DNA of 64,000 bases from Azadirachta indica (lineage: Eukaryota; Streptophyta; Magnoliopsida; Sapindales; Meliaceae). This document shows positions 49,901-63,588 of the stretch, in pieces. The stretch is taken from assembly GCA_022749755.1 (NCBI GenBank), contig CM040444.1, positions 8,559,009 to 8,623,008 of the forward strand, written 5' to 3'. A program made the position numbers and the translations under genes. A model generated the notes under the pieces. That model worked only from the letters and a program-made list of their open reading frames with translations, did no database searches and was not told where the DNA came from. How positions within the stretch are numbered: position 1 is the first letter of the stretch; each line of letters starts with the position of its first letter.

Positions 49901-51178
49901 ATCCTTTTTCTCAATAAATTTATTTAAAATTTGATTTTTTTTTTTTTTGAGCAACTATGGCTAGACAGCAAAAATAAACCTCGCGATGTATAACTAAATC
50001 TTGAATTCATACGTTGCTGCTACAATATTGACTGGAAAGAAAATGCGTAAACATGGTCTGAAAATGCAAGTCGTCTACCTTCTCTGCAAAATCATCAGTA
50101 GTAAATTCCACCTCAGATTACTCTTTACTCTATTTTGCACGTATGAACAGTTGCTATGTTCGATTCCAACTCTTACATGAAGTTTCCTGGAAGCTGCAAA
50201 TACTGCCCCCATTTTTCTTGAAAAGAGAAAACAATTCGCAGCTTTAAGTCAATGCTACTTTTGTTTATTTGAAAGATGATAATTTGCTTGACAATCTACT
50301 TAGAACCAACATTTTATTAATTATTAATTAAATTATAGAGATATTTATTCATTTTTAACAAAAAGAAGTTATTTAAATATTTAATTTAAGCGTACACATT
50401 TCTTAAATTTAAGACTGAAATTTATTAATAATTACATTCAAATAAAGTAAAATAAAAGTTTAATTTAACGATTAAGAGAAATCTTTTATTAAAGTTTAAT
50501 TATTAAAATATTTCTTATAAATTTTATTTATTTTTATTTATAAGTAAACTTATTAATTTAGCAATTTTTAAAACAATTTTTAAACAAAAAAGTATAAATA
50601 TGTTATTTAAATTTAGTTAAGACATAAATGAATATTTTGGTAGTAATTAGGGTGAGAAAAATTTCAGGTTTGAACCAAGGGTTCTATGTCATCCGAGATA
50701 GGTCTTGATCAGACCTCATCTGAGCTAGGCCTTGTCTTTGACTTGGTTTGGACGGGGCATTAAATTCACATTTAAAGTTCAAGAAGAAATTTTTGTTTGA
50801 AAAAATTCCGGTTTAGGTCGGGTTTATAAAAATCCGGCCTGAATTCTTATAAATTTATTAAAGTTCAAGTTGGTTTCACGTTGCTTGGGTAAGGCTTGTA
50901 TCGAATTTTCAAAACAAAGGTCGAAGCCCTGTCTGAAATATAATGTAGGCTTTACTTGATTTGGCCTGCGCTTGGAGTGGTAATCCGTATAAAAAGGTGT
51001 TTAAATAATCTCAAAGAAGAATGCAAACTTAAAATAAATTGAGTATCAACAAGTCGCTTATCCATCCGTTATAGAGAGAAATTGTTTGTTGGTTGATGAG
51101 AAAAGAATATTATGAAACCTTTGTTTATGCAGAATCATTTAAAGTTAAAAAAATAATAATAATAATTTAAAATTATAT
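46933..51178. other. A+T-rich spacer, no gene seen
   Basis: No recognisable gene. A TA run lies near 49242-49258. The segment 50650-50990 has a different texture, with ccggtttaggtcgggttt-like motifs, probably a dispersed repeat fragment. Confidence 0.5.
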
Positions 51179-51823
51179 AATTGCGATATATAATATTTAT
51201 AAATTACTTGGTTAATTTTAAGATACTATTTTTTAAAAGATATGTTAACTTTTTTTAACAAGCACAATATGAGAGACTATCACAGGATTTATGAAGATTA
51301 AAATTTGATGCTTATTTAATTATTTTAATATATCTTCTAACCAAAATTAAGTAATTACCTTAAACTATTTCTCAGTAATAAGAAATAACACAAAAATATT
51401 TAAACAAAATGTTTAATAAGGAAACCTCTAAACTTGAAGAAAAAAAGAAGTAGCTCTATATCCAATATTATATTCTTATAATTGATTTATTAATTGTTGA
51501 TTTAATATGTTTTGCGGGGCAAATTTCCAATTGCCACCTAAGGTTTTTACAGCTACTTCATTATCTACTTAACTTAAATTATAGAAATATTACGCCTTTA
51601 TCATAATAACACAGTGACAAACTTATTTTTATTATTTTATTATAAACTATTACTTTTAATTAATAATTAAATAACTTTGAAATTTCTAAAAGAACCAAAA
51701 AAAAAATTTACCACTGTTTGGTCATCGCTGCCCATCGCCCGTCATCGCCGCCTCTTGGTTGCTGTTCGCCTTTAGCAACCTTCAAGTATTTGGGTCTCGT
51801 GCCTTATTAAGTATTGTAGGAAT
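51179..51823 (+). repeat. Large direct repeat, copy 1
   Basis: Aligns with 52703-53526 over its whole length. Shared blocks include ggttaattttaagatactat, aataacacaaaaatatttaa, cctctaaacttga and gattgccacctaagg-like text, and the end attgYaggaat. It lacks about 160 bases (53330-53490 of copy 2) and has diverged by many substitutions. No coding or LTR signals seen. Confidence 0.85.
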
Positions 51824-52702
51824 GATAGCAGTAAAAGTTCATCACTCTAGTTAAGTCAGCCAATCTCTTAAGATTGTATCGTTACAACTCTCGAGTCATC
51901 AGGTGATATTTAAGGGATATTGTAAGTTTTACTTCCAATAAATTAGAAAGTGGTGCAAAAGCTCAATTTGGATCCACAGGTCCAGCATTATTAAAGCCAC
52001 CAATAGCAATTCAAGTCCTATTCAAGTAATCAACTAATCATGACTTAACATGTAGATTGAGTAAATTTTCTTTACAACATTTAGCCATGTAGTAAATTTT
52101 CGTTGAAAAGCCACGCCTCCATTATCAAAATATTTTGTACAGCGAGCATGTGCCCTCTGCAAAGATAAAGAAGTGGAGTTATCTGGTTTAGGAAGCCAAC
52201 TCAGGGAAGCAGTAAAAAAACTTAATGGAGATTTTGTAAGTAGCCTACAAGGTGATAATGGGCTACTGAAATTTCTTGAGGCTCTCTCAATTACGAAACA
52301 GACTTTTTAACGGTGCAACTAATAGTATTGCATTTACTAGTTGCTGTAATTTTGGAATTTTTGTGATATTGATTTCGGATGGTTGGGGAAAGGCTGCTTG
52401 GGCGAGTTTTTGTGGTGTAGCTGACTGGACTTATTTTGTGATTTGATCGTTCATGTATAGGAGAGTGGGAAATGGTATTGAAGCATAGGTGTACTTGGGC
52501 GAGGAAGATATGGTTCGGGTACAATTTGATAAAGAGCTTCTTGAATCTGCTTCTATGGATTCAAGTCCCTTAAAAAAGCTAATCTCTTTTCTCATGGGTT
52601 AGATTTATGACTGGAGAAAACGTTTTTTAAAAGTTTCCCAACAATTCACCTTTGTGTGTTTGTTTTTCCTCTTCTATTTTTATTTTTAAACAATGTCATG
52701 AT
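51824..52702. other. Sequence between the direct repeats, possible gene fragment
   Basis: The plus strand at about 52139-52308 reads QRACALCKDKEVELSGLG, then REAVKKLNGDFVSSLQGDNGLLKFLEAL, then stop. The composition suggests a coding relic. Family not recognised. Confidence 0.25.
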
Positions 52703-53526
52703 AATTACGATAGAAAATATTTATAAATTATTTGGTTAATTTTAAGATACTATTGTTTTAAAAGATATTTTAACTTTTGTACACTATGAGAGATTATCAG
52801 TATATATGGAGATTAAAATTTGATACTTATCTAATTATTTTAATATATCTTCTAGTTAAAATTAAGTAATTACCTTAAACTCTTTCTCAATAACAAGAAA
52901 TAACACAAAAATATTTAAACAAAATATTTAATAAGAAAACCTCTAAACTTGAGGAAAAAAAGAAGCAACTCTATATCTGATACCATATTCTTATAATTGA
53001 TTTACTAATAGTTGATTTAATATGCTTTGTGGGTGAAATTTCCGATTGCCACCTAAGGATTTTACAAATACTTCATTATCTTCTTAAGGTTTAAAAATTT
53101 ACTCATTAAGTCCACATGTTAAATAATAGAAAAATTACACTCTTACCATAATAATCCTAGCGACAAACTTATAGTTATTATTTTATTGTATATTATTAGT
53201 TTTAGTTAATAATTAAATAGCTCAAAAATCTCTAAACAAAATTACCATTGTTTTGATCATCGTTGCTCGTAGCCCGTCGTTGCAACCTCCTACCAGCTAT
53301 TCACCTTTAACAACCTTCAATCGTTTGGGTTTTTATATACATCATTAGAGTTTTCTTTTAATGTTTTATGCCGTGGTACCATTATCATCATCGTTTGACC
53401 CACCGTTCGTTATATAATCTAAAATTGAATATTTGCATTCTTTTACATTGCTATTTGAACTATCTCTCTCTTATACACTATAGAATCATAATTTGAGTCT
53501 CATGCTTTATTAAATATTGCAGGAAT
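52703..53526 (+). repeat. Large direct repeat, copy 2
   Basis: Partner of 51179-51823, about 1.52 kb further right in the same orientation. It contains the segment 53330-53490 absent from copy 1. Confidence 0.85.
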
Positions 53527-54957
53527 AGTACGTCATTTGCTAGAAATTTTATGTCTTTTTTATTACGTGCAGCACTTCAATCAGCTTGTAAAACTGAGCA
53601 AAGTAAGCCTTTCAATCCCAAGATCAATTTTTTTTTTTGTGTGTGTTGGCATGAATGGTGAAGGAATGCACTATCAAAGTCAAAGCAAATGTAAGTGAAA
53701 TTGGAGAAGAAATGAAACCCACGGGCTGCACTTAATTAGAGCGAAAATGATTGTTTATTCTTTTCATTACACTACACTATATAATATGTATGTACAAATG
53801 AATTGATGATATTTGACTCTTAAAACAAATGGACGGTGGAGATTACATTAGGAAATAAAATCCTACATATCACCACCAGTATAAGTATTGGGCCAATTGG
53901 GCATTTACAAAGATTAGGTCACATTGGGCCTAAAACAAGCACAATACATTTGGGGTCAATTCATAACAATCTAGCCCACATGTCCACATGTCCAAACTGC
54001 TCATTAAGCTCATGAACTGTCCCAAAAATGTTTATCATCAAAATTAAATTTAAAAAGCATGTATACTATTAATAAAAATAAAAATAAATAAATAATTTTG
54101 GTACACAATAAATTTTGTAATAAATGAGTATTTTACTCTTTTATCAACAACCTTTGAACCCAAATGTGCATGTAAATCCTCAAGCCCCGATGTTGTTTAA
54201 TGGACTTTTGTGTTCATGTGCAAAAAGGAAAAAATTAGTTATCCAAAGTGAATTCGTTTGGCAAAGATGTACCTACGAAAAGGTAAAGAAGACGGGAAGA
54301 AAGGTTGGGAAAATAGAGAGCGAAAGTCCACCGAGCTTTTGTTTCGGGGACAAAATTGCAAAGAATTCAAAATGTGGAATTAGCAAAGTTGGCATGTAGT
54401 CGCTTCTTGAAGGACTCTTAACAGCTCGCATAACAACATGCATGGTGCACTCTTGCCATGGTCTCTAACCCTGCGCAAGCAAGAGTGGAGAAGCAAAGGT
54501 AGAATGGGTGGCGTGGCCATGCCACTGAAGCAACCTTACTTGAGTGCCAACGTCAACCTTTAGTGCCCCTGTGTGCTTGACCGCGCACCCATATCATCTA
54601 AGACTTTAAGTGACACCCAAACTGAAATTTAGCCTTTGGATCATGATATGACGCTCTGGTTTGGGACTATCTTAGGTTTTCATATTATTCTAACCTCAAC
54701 CACCCCTACCTAATTAAGAAAACTGAGCTTTTAGAGTGAGGAAAAGAGAAAAGTGAGGAAACTCTAGTGAGGGAAAGTGGATGATCATTAATCTTAGGAG
54801 GATTTCTGAAGAGAATTTGAAGATTTGTGGATTCGAAAGCTACAATAGATTGGGTTTCATCTCTTAAACTCTTTAAATTGTCTCGAATTTCATATTAATA
54901 CCATTATTTCAACTATTTTTAGAACTATGAATTTCATGATGAAGTTGATGTTGGATT
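53527..54957. other. Spacer with a higher-GC island, no gene supported
   Basis: The part 54400-54720 is much richer in G+C than its surroundings and may be an old LTR or gene remnant. The open frame at 54124-54399 has no recognisable motif and no support. No terminal repeats found. Confidence 0.35.
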
Positions 54958-55549
54958 TGTTAGAATAGTGCCCTAAGAGTTGGATAAATTTCTGTAATTT
55001 AGACAATAATAATAAATAAAGTTGTTATATATTCAAACCCAATGTGATTGTATCAATAACTAAAAGGCTCCAAAGCTTATACTTTGATAACGTTCTATAT
55101 ATATGAGACATATCTAAGGCATATAACTTATCGTAGCTCAAAACTTGTTCACAACCTATAAATAAAAGATGGGCGCTTTGTTTGGACAAGGTCGTATTGT
55201 TATTTGTCTTCAATGAGAAGATAGTAAGTCTCCAACCATTTGAAATAGTGACTTTAGGATTAAGACATTAGTGTATTATTAGAATGCACCAAACATGACC
55301 ATATAGATGTTTAAATCATTTAGTTGAAATACTGTAACTGAATGTACACATATATACCCAAGCACTATGACATGTAATTAATTTCTCTAAATAAAGTTGA
55401 CTGATTTTAGTTTTCCCCCTTTTATAAGCATTCCTTCAAGTGACAATTTTACTAGACAATTAAACTTACTTGTGTGACATCCGACCAGAATTATTCTTAA
55501 GTTGAGTTGAACAAAATGTATTGGAACTATAGGATCAGCGCCATTAGCA
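54958..55549 (+). mobile_element. Possible solo copia LTR
   Basis: Starts TGTTAGAATAGTGCCCTAAG and continues with an acaataataataaataaag tract, the start pattern of a widespread copia LTR group. A possible ..ccattagca end lies at 55549. No polypurine tract or target duplication could be confirmed and no partner LTR is present. Confidence 0.4.
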
Positions 55550-56305
55550 TAAAGCCTATTCACTCCATGGGCCCAAGGCCGTTTTTCTAGATATCAAACC
55601 CCCAAGTTTTCTGTGAAACTAGCCCTTTCACTGAAAACTTTATTTAAGAACAATCCATAGACTTGAAGTACTAATTCCTTATTTAAAAACAAAGGGCCCA
55701 ATTTCTCATCCTTTTCACTCAATTTGCATATTTTCTTTTGTTTTTTCTTGTAATAGAGTCAGCCAATTCCCACACAATCAAAAAAAAGAAAAAGAAATTT
55801 GATGGTACGATCTTAATAAGAGGATCTACTAAAAACTTATGCAACGTATTTTAAGACAAACTCTCTCTTTAGCCTTTACAGTGAAAAGGAATAATAATAG
55901 ATTTTTGAAATTTTAAAGAAAGACTTAAACATTAGAGATACTTAATAATAAAAAAATTCATTAGCCAATGGATGATTACAGATGATTATGATATTGAACA
56001 TCGATCATTCCACAGAAAAGACACAAGCAACTACAATAATCGCGGAGGTAATTATGTTCTAGTCCAGTTACGCATGTTTGATTGGTTTCAAATCGTACAT
56101 GAAGTATGGGACATGACACAATGTCAACGCAATGGGTGTCTAGATGCATGAAAAATTAAGGATGATCCATGCATGTAATATTGTTCAAAACAACGAATCT
56201 ATCTTTCTATATACACCTACGTTGGGTGCTTCACTTCCTCATAGCTTACAAATTACTAAAAACCTGGCTAGCTACAAAAAACCTTGTCCCACTTGCAAAT
56301 TATCA
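55550..56305. other. Spacer upstream of the protease cluster
   Basis: No gene recognised. The last part probably held the promoter of the pseudogene starting at 56306. Confidence 0.4.
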
Positions 56306-57429
<1,124 letters not shown>

Positions 57430-59984
57430 GTATTAATGAATTAATTCCAAAATATATATATATCCATGCAGTTTCCTTTTTCAATTTCTTTAATTTCCTA
57501 AAGTGTTTTTGCTTTGAAAAGCCACTATCACGCATTTTATTTTCGTTCAAGTACTCTCAATATTATAATATACATTTACTTCAGTAGTTCTCAAGGTCAT
57601 ATTTGTATGATTAATTTTGTTTTGTTGTATGGAAGTTTTTACCTACATGCCTATATTTAATTAGGCATCAAGTCATTATATGTCTTGTTTGAAATGTATG
57701 TTTGGTTTTATTTCATTTGTTAGTCGTTTACCTTATATATATATATTTGCACCTAGCTTATACATCAAATAGTAGCTTGTAACTTGGTAGACTTAGAACT
57801 GCTTGTCATTTGAAGCTCAAGTATACATACACAAACAAATAATATCAGTGGACTTTTATAAGATTCAAATCTAATAATAATTCACATACATAAAATTAAA
57901 ACTGAATGCCATTTTGATATTTTAAGACAATAAAATTTGTTTATCAAACTTTTTTTTATTTTTTTATTTTTTAACTAATTAAGCCTTAGGAAAGGCAAGA
58001 AAAAAAAATAAATAAGGGCTTAATTTAAGAGGATCACTCTGCTAAGTGATATAGCTCAGAAATATTTCCTAAAGATATTAGAAAAGACAATTCGTAAGGA
58101 ACTCATTCTCTAACAATGATGAATATATTCAAAGATTGCTAAGAGGCCAAGGCTGTAAAAAGGAGGCATTTTGAATACAAAATAATAAAAAATCATTGTA
58201 ACCCAAAATAATAAAGTAGAGAGTGATTCATTTTCTTTGTTCATCAAGCTTCTACTATTAAGTATTTTTTGATGTTTATATGTAATACAAAATAATAACT
58301 AAGGATTTCTTTTGGAATGTGAAATTATCATGAAAAAAGAGTCAACATAATCAACATTTGAATCTAATAAGAGTAATATAGGTATATAAATTTTTTATAT
58401 TAATTACGGAATATAAAATAATATGGTAACCTAATATTATTAATAGACATATATATTTCATAATATTTATTAATTATATTGATTTTACATTTTTATTAAT
58501 CAATTGATGATACAGTAATCTATATTAATTTGCATATAACAACTTGCATAGAAAATCAACAACCCAACATTGTTCATCTAATAATATTGTATCACATTCA
58601 CATTTTGATTAATAAAATTTATAAATAGTAATTATTATTTTATTAATAAATGTATGCTACATTAATCAAACCCAAATAAACAAAAACTTAACCCTAAGTA
58701 TTTTTGTAGGCAATAAATGAGATTAACTGCCAGCTTGGTTTAACTTTTTTATTAGTTAAAAAGACTTTTTTTAAGATAAAAATCTTTTTTCTAATATATA
58801 TATGTCGTTTGATTAACATTAGAGAAAAGTTTTTGAAATTTAAAAAGTTATTTTTCTTTTAAGGGAAGAAGCTTAAAATTTGAGATTTTGACAGTAAAGT
58901 TTATCTTCAATGTTTTTAAAAGTAAAATTATTTAAAATACTATTATTTTATTTTAAAAATTTCACGTTATTTTTTTTAAAATAGAATACTAAAAATTTGT
59001 TTACGAAAGTAATTGCTGAAATTTTTTCAAAAATTATTTATAATAATTAAATAATTAATAAATTTTTGTTAAAAACTTTATTTATAAAAACTTTACAAGT
59101 AAAAGCTTTATTTATAAAAACTATACAAATAAAAGCTCTACTTAAAAAATTATATCACATGGACCCTAACTTTATATCCAGCCTACACTATACATAGCAA
59201 GTTATTAATTGTATCAGGAATATTTTTTTTTTTCAATTACAAAACTATATATATAGACTATAGATCACAATGTCGTGACTCCTTATTTCTTGTTTGATTC
59301 GCTTTAATATAATTTTAAGTGATTACTGTATACAATTTCTTAACATACACATAAATTTTGTTTTCCATGACCATTGACATCTTACAACATGCGAAATTTA
59401 CAACTCAGGGATTTATTAATAATATTAATAATAAATTTATTAGCATATACATAAATTGTTTATCTCTTTCTCACATGAATAAATAATAAACAATTTAACG
59501 TATGTTTAGTCTGAACATTAATTACCTTAAACATTAAGCACCAAAGTTAATCATTTTTAAAAACACCAAAGATATTTTTATTTAAAAATATTTTCTGAAA
59601 TGTTAAGGACCAAAGTGAAATTAATTATGAAAATTTCCAAACGCAATCAAATAAAATTAATGGTCTGTTTTACGAATTAAAGGAAATTCCAGACGCAAAT
59701 ACTGTGAAAATTTTCAAAAGCATTGGCAGCATTCCCCAATTATTAAAATTATTAATTAAGCTGCTTGATTAACGGAAGTTAGAGTTGTTCGTAAATTTCA
59801 GCAAGAACTCCAACTAGAAACCTCCAGTTCTCACAATTAATGCATTTGATATACGCAATACAATTAAGTAGCAATTAACCTCGTTTAAGAGAACGAATTC
59901 ATTTTCTATATGTACCTGAGTTGAGGCCTTAACCGCTATCACAGCAATCCATCGTCTCTGAACCTTCTTCAACCTATATAAAAA
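57430..59984. other. A+T-rich spacer between protease copies
   Basis: No gene recognised. The stretch 58020-58270 (ending in a gattcattttctttgttcatc segment) could be part of an old LTR but has no partner. A run of aaagcttta/ataaaaact repeats lies at 59070-59150. Confidence 0.45.
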
Positions 59985-60566
59985 ATGGCTTTTACACTTG
60001 AAAAATATTTTGCGATTGCTGTGTTGATGATTTTGGCGACGTGGGTATCTCAAGCCATGTTCCGAACGATGAACCAAGCTTCCATTGAGGAAAAATTCGA
60101 GCCAAGGATAGCACAATATGGACGCACCTACGAGCATGGCTTAGATAAATACAGGCGCTTTAATATATTCAAGGACAATCAGGCATTAATTGAGCAAGTC
60201 AACAATTCGGGGAATAGGTCTTTCAAGTTAGCCATGAATAAATTTGCAGACTTAACTTCCGAAGAATTCATCGCTTCTCATACTGGATTCAAGATGTCCA
60301 GCCACTCAAAGAAAGTCAAAAGGAACGCACCAACTGCACACAAGAATTCAAAAGCCCCGCCACCTAGCTAGAACCGGACAGAAAAAGGAGCTGTCACTCC
60401 TGTAAAAGAACAAGGCCAACGCGGTAAGAAGTATTGGCAAATAAAGAACTCGTGGGGAAGTGAATGGGGTGAAGGTGGCTACTTCAGGTTGCAGAGGGAA
60501 GTTGGCGCACCAGAAGGCCAATGCGGCATTGCCATGTCTGCTTCCTATCCAGTTGCTAATGACTAA
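59985..60566 (+). pseudogene. Truncated papain-like protease: propeptide open, core deleted
   Basis: ATG 59985 opens 128 codons to TAG 60369-60371: signal peptide (about residues 1-24, MAFTLEKYFAIAVLMILATW), then a full I29 inhibitory propeptide with the ERFNIN-type helix (YRRFNIFKDNQALIEQVN) and the MNKFADLTSEEF motif. The stop falls at the Trp of the usual DWR start of the mature enzyme. Beyond it the same frame continues without a further break ([15 protein letters not shown]) to 60566, but the protein jumps directly to [20 protein letters not shown] and the C-terminus. The segment with the catalytic Cys and His is deleted, together with the intron, at a junction just after the old splice donor (ggtaag). 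The conserved Cys of QGQCG is Arg. It cannot be a protease. The open part could encode a secreted free propeptide. Confidence 0.85.
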
Positions 60567-61158
60567 GTTCAATTTTGGATGTGGTTGATGTTAGTAATTT
60601 CTAATTAAGCACGTAACAGTTCTAGCTGCTTTCTCTATTAGTATTTTTATATTTAAGTGAGTCAAAATTAATATGCTTGGCTGCCAAATGCTAGTGTTGT
60701 AGTCTATATTCGGGCGGATATTAATATACGAAAATAAAAATTTTCTTATAAATCAATCAACTGTGTTATGCCCGACTTTGATGGATAAGAGAATCATATG
60801 ACGATAGGATCAATGAAACTGTTTCACCATTTATTCTTCAGCTTTGACCGTTTTTTCTCTCTCAAAATTTATTTTCCATTTATCCTATTTTCCCTTATTC
60901 TTCGTCCAACCAGATCTCTCCATATATTCTTAGAATCCAATTAGTTTCCCAGAACAAACCAAAATACGTAAATCTTTAACCATACCGCAAATTGATTTCC
61001 TGCAGATGTCCCCTTGACCGAGATTAGATCAAAAGATCACACTACACTATACCAGTTACCAAATATCAGTCCCCTAGAAATCATCCTTGGCAGTTATGGA
61101 TTTCTTCCAAGAAATTTCAAACATTGGGGAGATTAGATATCCAGCCCTTCTCCTTCAT
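60567..61158. other. Intergenic region upstream of the intact protease
   Basis: Contains the presumed promoter of the gene at 61258. No other feature recognised. Confidence 0.5.
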
Positions 61159-61170
61159 CTATATATATAG
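61159..61170 (+). promoter_or_regulatory. TATA box of the cysteine protease gene
   Basis: ctatatatatag lies about 90 bases upstream of the start codon, a normal plant arrangement. Confidence 0.65.
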
Positions 61171-61257
61171 CTACGCCGTCAAATGCAAGCATATTTCACC
61201 TCCCATTCATAGATTATAGCTACTTATATTCTATATTATTCGGCTTCCCAAATTACA

Positions 61258-62373
61258 ATGGCTTTAACGTTTAAGAATATTTTGTCCTTCCTAATTCTGG
61301 TGACTTGGGCATCTCCAGTCATATCCCGCACGTTGCATGAAGCTTCCATGGTTGCGAAACACAAGCATTGGATGGCTAAGCATGGACGCACTTACAAGAA
61401 CCAGACAGAGAAGGAAATGCGTTTTAAGATATTCAAGGAAAATGTTGAATACATTGAAAAATTTAATCGTGAGGGTAACCGGACGTACAAGTTAGGCGTC
61501 AACGCTTTTACAGACTTAACTGATGAAGAGTTTCAAGCTACTTACAACGGATACAAGATTCCTGACAAGAAGATTTCGACTCAGTCACAAGCAAACACAA
61601 TTGGTTTCAGGTACGAGAACGTGACTCTAGTTTCAGATAGCTTAGATTGGAGGGCCGAAGGAGCTGTTACTCCTGTTAAATTGCAAGGCGTATGTGGTAA
61701 GTGAATTAATATATATGATATTCATATCACCGCAGTCAATATGATTTTACTTGCCACATTTTTCTGTTTCTCTAATTAACTTGATTCTCTTATAGGATGT
61801 TGCTGGGCATTTTCAGCGGTGGCAGCTGTGGAAGGAATCACTAAGATCCGTACCGGTAACTTAATTTCATTGTCGGAGCAACAACTGTTGGACTGCTCTA
61901 TGGCTGGTGGATGCCAGGGTGGTTTCATGGAAAGGGCCTTCTCATATATTATACAAAGCAATGGTATAACCACTGAATATAATTACCCGTACGAGCAAAG
62001 GGAAGAACCTTGCAACCGACAGCGGGAAGCCATGAAAGCTGCTCAAATCAGAAATTATGAAACTATACCAACTACTGAGGAGGCATTACTAAAGGCTGTA
62101 GCGATGCAACCAGTGTCAGTGGCGATTGATGGGAGCCAACCAGGCTTCAGGCATTACGCCGGCGGTGTCTACGATGGACCTTGTTTGACTACCGTAGATC
62201 ATGGCGTTACTGTCGTCGGATATGGAACAACTAGGTTTGGATTGAATTACTGGTTAATCAAGAATTCATGGGGCGAGGGCTGGGGAGAGGGAGGTTTCGG
62301 AAGGATGCAAAGAGATATTGGCAGAACGGGTCTTTGTGGTATTGCCAGCAGAGCTTCATTTCCAATCGAATAA
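61258..62373 (+). CDS. Papain-like cysteine protease, SAG12/SAG39-like, intact
   Basis: Two exons, 61258-61696 and 61796-62373, with GTAAGTG donor and TTATAG acceptor; 338 residues, normal for the family. Order: signal peptide (about 1-24, ending SPVISR); I29 propeptide with [17 protein letters not shown] and [12 protein letters not shown]; mature enzyme starting near [13 protein letters not shown]. The active site is complete: Cys in CCWAFS (split over the exon junction), His in [11 protein letters not shown], Asn in [15 protein letters not shown]. The oxyanion Gln is in KLQGVCG and the GCQGGFME motif is present. Members are secreted or vacuolar proteases made as inactive zymogens and used in senescence, programmed cell death or defence. 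The last neighbour in a tandem cluster of three, and the only copy without lesions. SAG12/SAG39 likeness is inferred from motifs; orthology is not established. Confidence 0.95.
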
Positions 62374-63048
62374 TTAAGACAATCCAAGGGAGGATGTTGG
62401 ATGGAAGTTTTCAACTTCACCAATAATTAAGTACAGTTTCTTCTTTCCCTGTCTAGCGCGTTATATGTTAATGTGTGTATGTTTATTAGGACATCTATAG
62501 AGAAAGGAATAACTTTATCCATTTAATAATTCTTTCATTATATTTATTTATTGTTTACCGCACACTCCAACTTTATCCTTTCAGGTGCAAAACTATAAAT
62601 TAAAAAAGAAATTGTTTATGCGGAGAAAAATCAATACCTTAAAATTTGTTGTATAAAATTGATTAAAATATTAACCAAATTACTTATACGAAGAACATGA
62701 TTAACCAACTCTGAATTTGTATTTATTACTAAAATAAGTGGTACTACAAACCGATGTTTTTGAATTTTTGATATCAAGAACTGGAATTTTTGATATCAAG
62801 AACCTGGCTAGACCGAATAGATGAGTGATACTGGACCGGTTTGATTCAGGACAGTCTAGTTTTAACGTTTTAGGATAATTTTTTTGAAAAATTTAATAAT
62901 ATTTGCTTTATAATATTTGTTTACACCCATAAATACAATCTAAATATAAGTAATAAAATGTTTATTGAAATGTGTCATATTTTCTCATATCAAAAATTTA
63001 ATTTCTTTACAAGTAATGAATTTGAAGTGATTATTCAAATTAATTACA
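62374..63048. other. 3' flank and spacer with a 22-bp direct repeat
   Basis: The unit aatttttgatatcaagaact occurs twice in tandem at about 62763-62806 with 22-bp spacing. The first 200 bases probably contain the protease 3' untranslated region. Confidence 0.5.
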
Positions 63049-63230
63049 TGTAAAGAAAATAATTTTGACACATAATGATATAGTTAATTAATTCGAATTC
63101 ATTATTTGTAAATAAAATAATTTTGACATATATTTGATATATAATATTATAGTTAATTAATTTAAATTATTACTTGTAAAGAAAATAATTTTGACATGTA
63201 GTAGTATAGTTAATTAACTACTGAAGTTAA
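63049..63230 (+). repeat. Tandem repeat, period about 58-68 bp
   Basis: Nearly three units begin near 63049, 63107 and 63175, each with tgtaaaNaaaataattttga followed by a tatagttaattaa block. No coding. Confidence 0.75.
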
Positions 63231-63494
63231 TTAATTAAATTAATGAGTCAATTAATTTGAGAATTAATTAATTTTTTTTAGTAAAATACTAAAATATAAA
63301 CAGCAAACACTAACGAGTAAATAAGAAAATTAACTAATTAAGTATACCTAATTTTCAAAATTGAAAAAATAAAACAAGCATCAACAAATAATTCAGCATT
63401 CCCAAAGTAAGGAATATCAAGTCAGCAACAAATTGATAACTAATAAGAAACAAAACAAGCAATAACAACAAAGTTAGCAACTAACACCTAGTAG

Positions 63495-63588
63495 TACACA
63501 ATAGTGCAACTTATACAAAAGTAGTAACAAAACCCAACCTACACTACACACTAGTGCAACTTATACAAAAGTAACAAAACCCAACCTG
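63495..63588 (+). repeat. 50-bp tandem duplication
   Basis: agtgcaacttatacaaaagt followed by aacaaaacccaacct occurs twice at 50-bp spacing; copy 1 has an extra agt. Confidence 0.85.

Noticed and set aside
51179..53526. Direct repeats interpreted as LTRs of one element
   Set aside because: There are no TG..CA ends, no primer-binding site after copy 1, no polypurine tract before copy 2, and no gag or pol between.
54124..54399. 91-codon plus-strand open frame as a gene
   Set aside because: No recognisable domain, signal peptide or codon pattern, and the flanks look like repeat-derived spacer.
59972..59982. TATA-like tatataaaaaa just before the ATG of the truncated protease
   Set aside because: It lies only a few bases upstream of the start codon, too close to serve as the TATA box for that start.
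59814..60137. Minus-strand 107-codon open frame
   Set aside because: It is antisense to the signal peptide and propeptide of the truncated protease, with no independent features.
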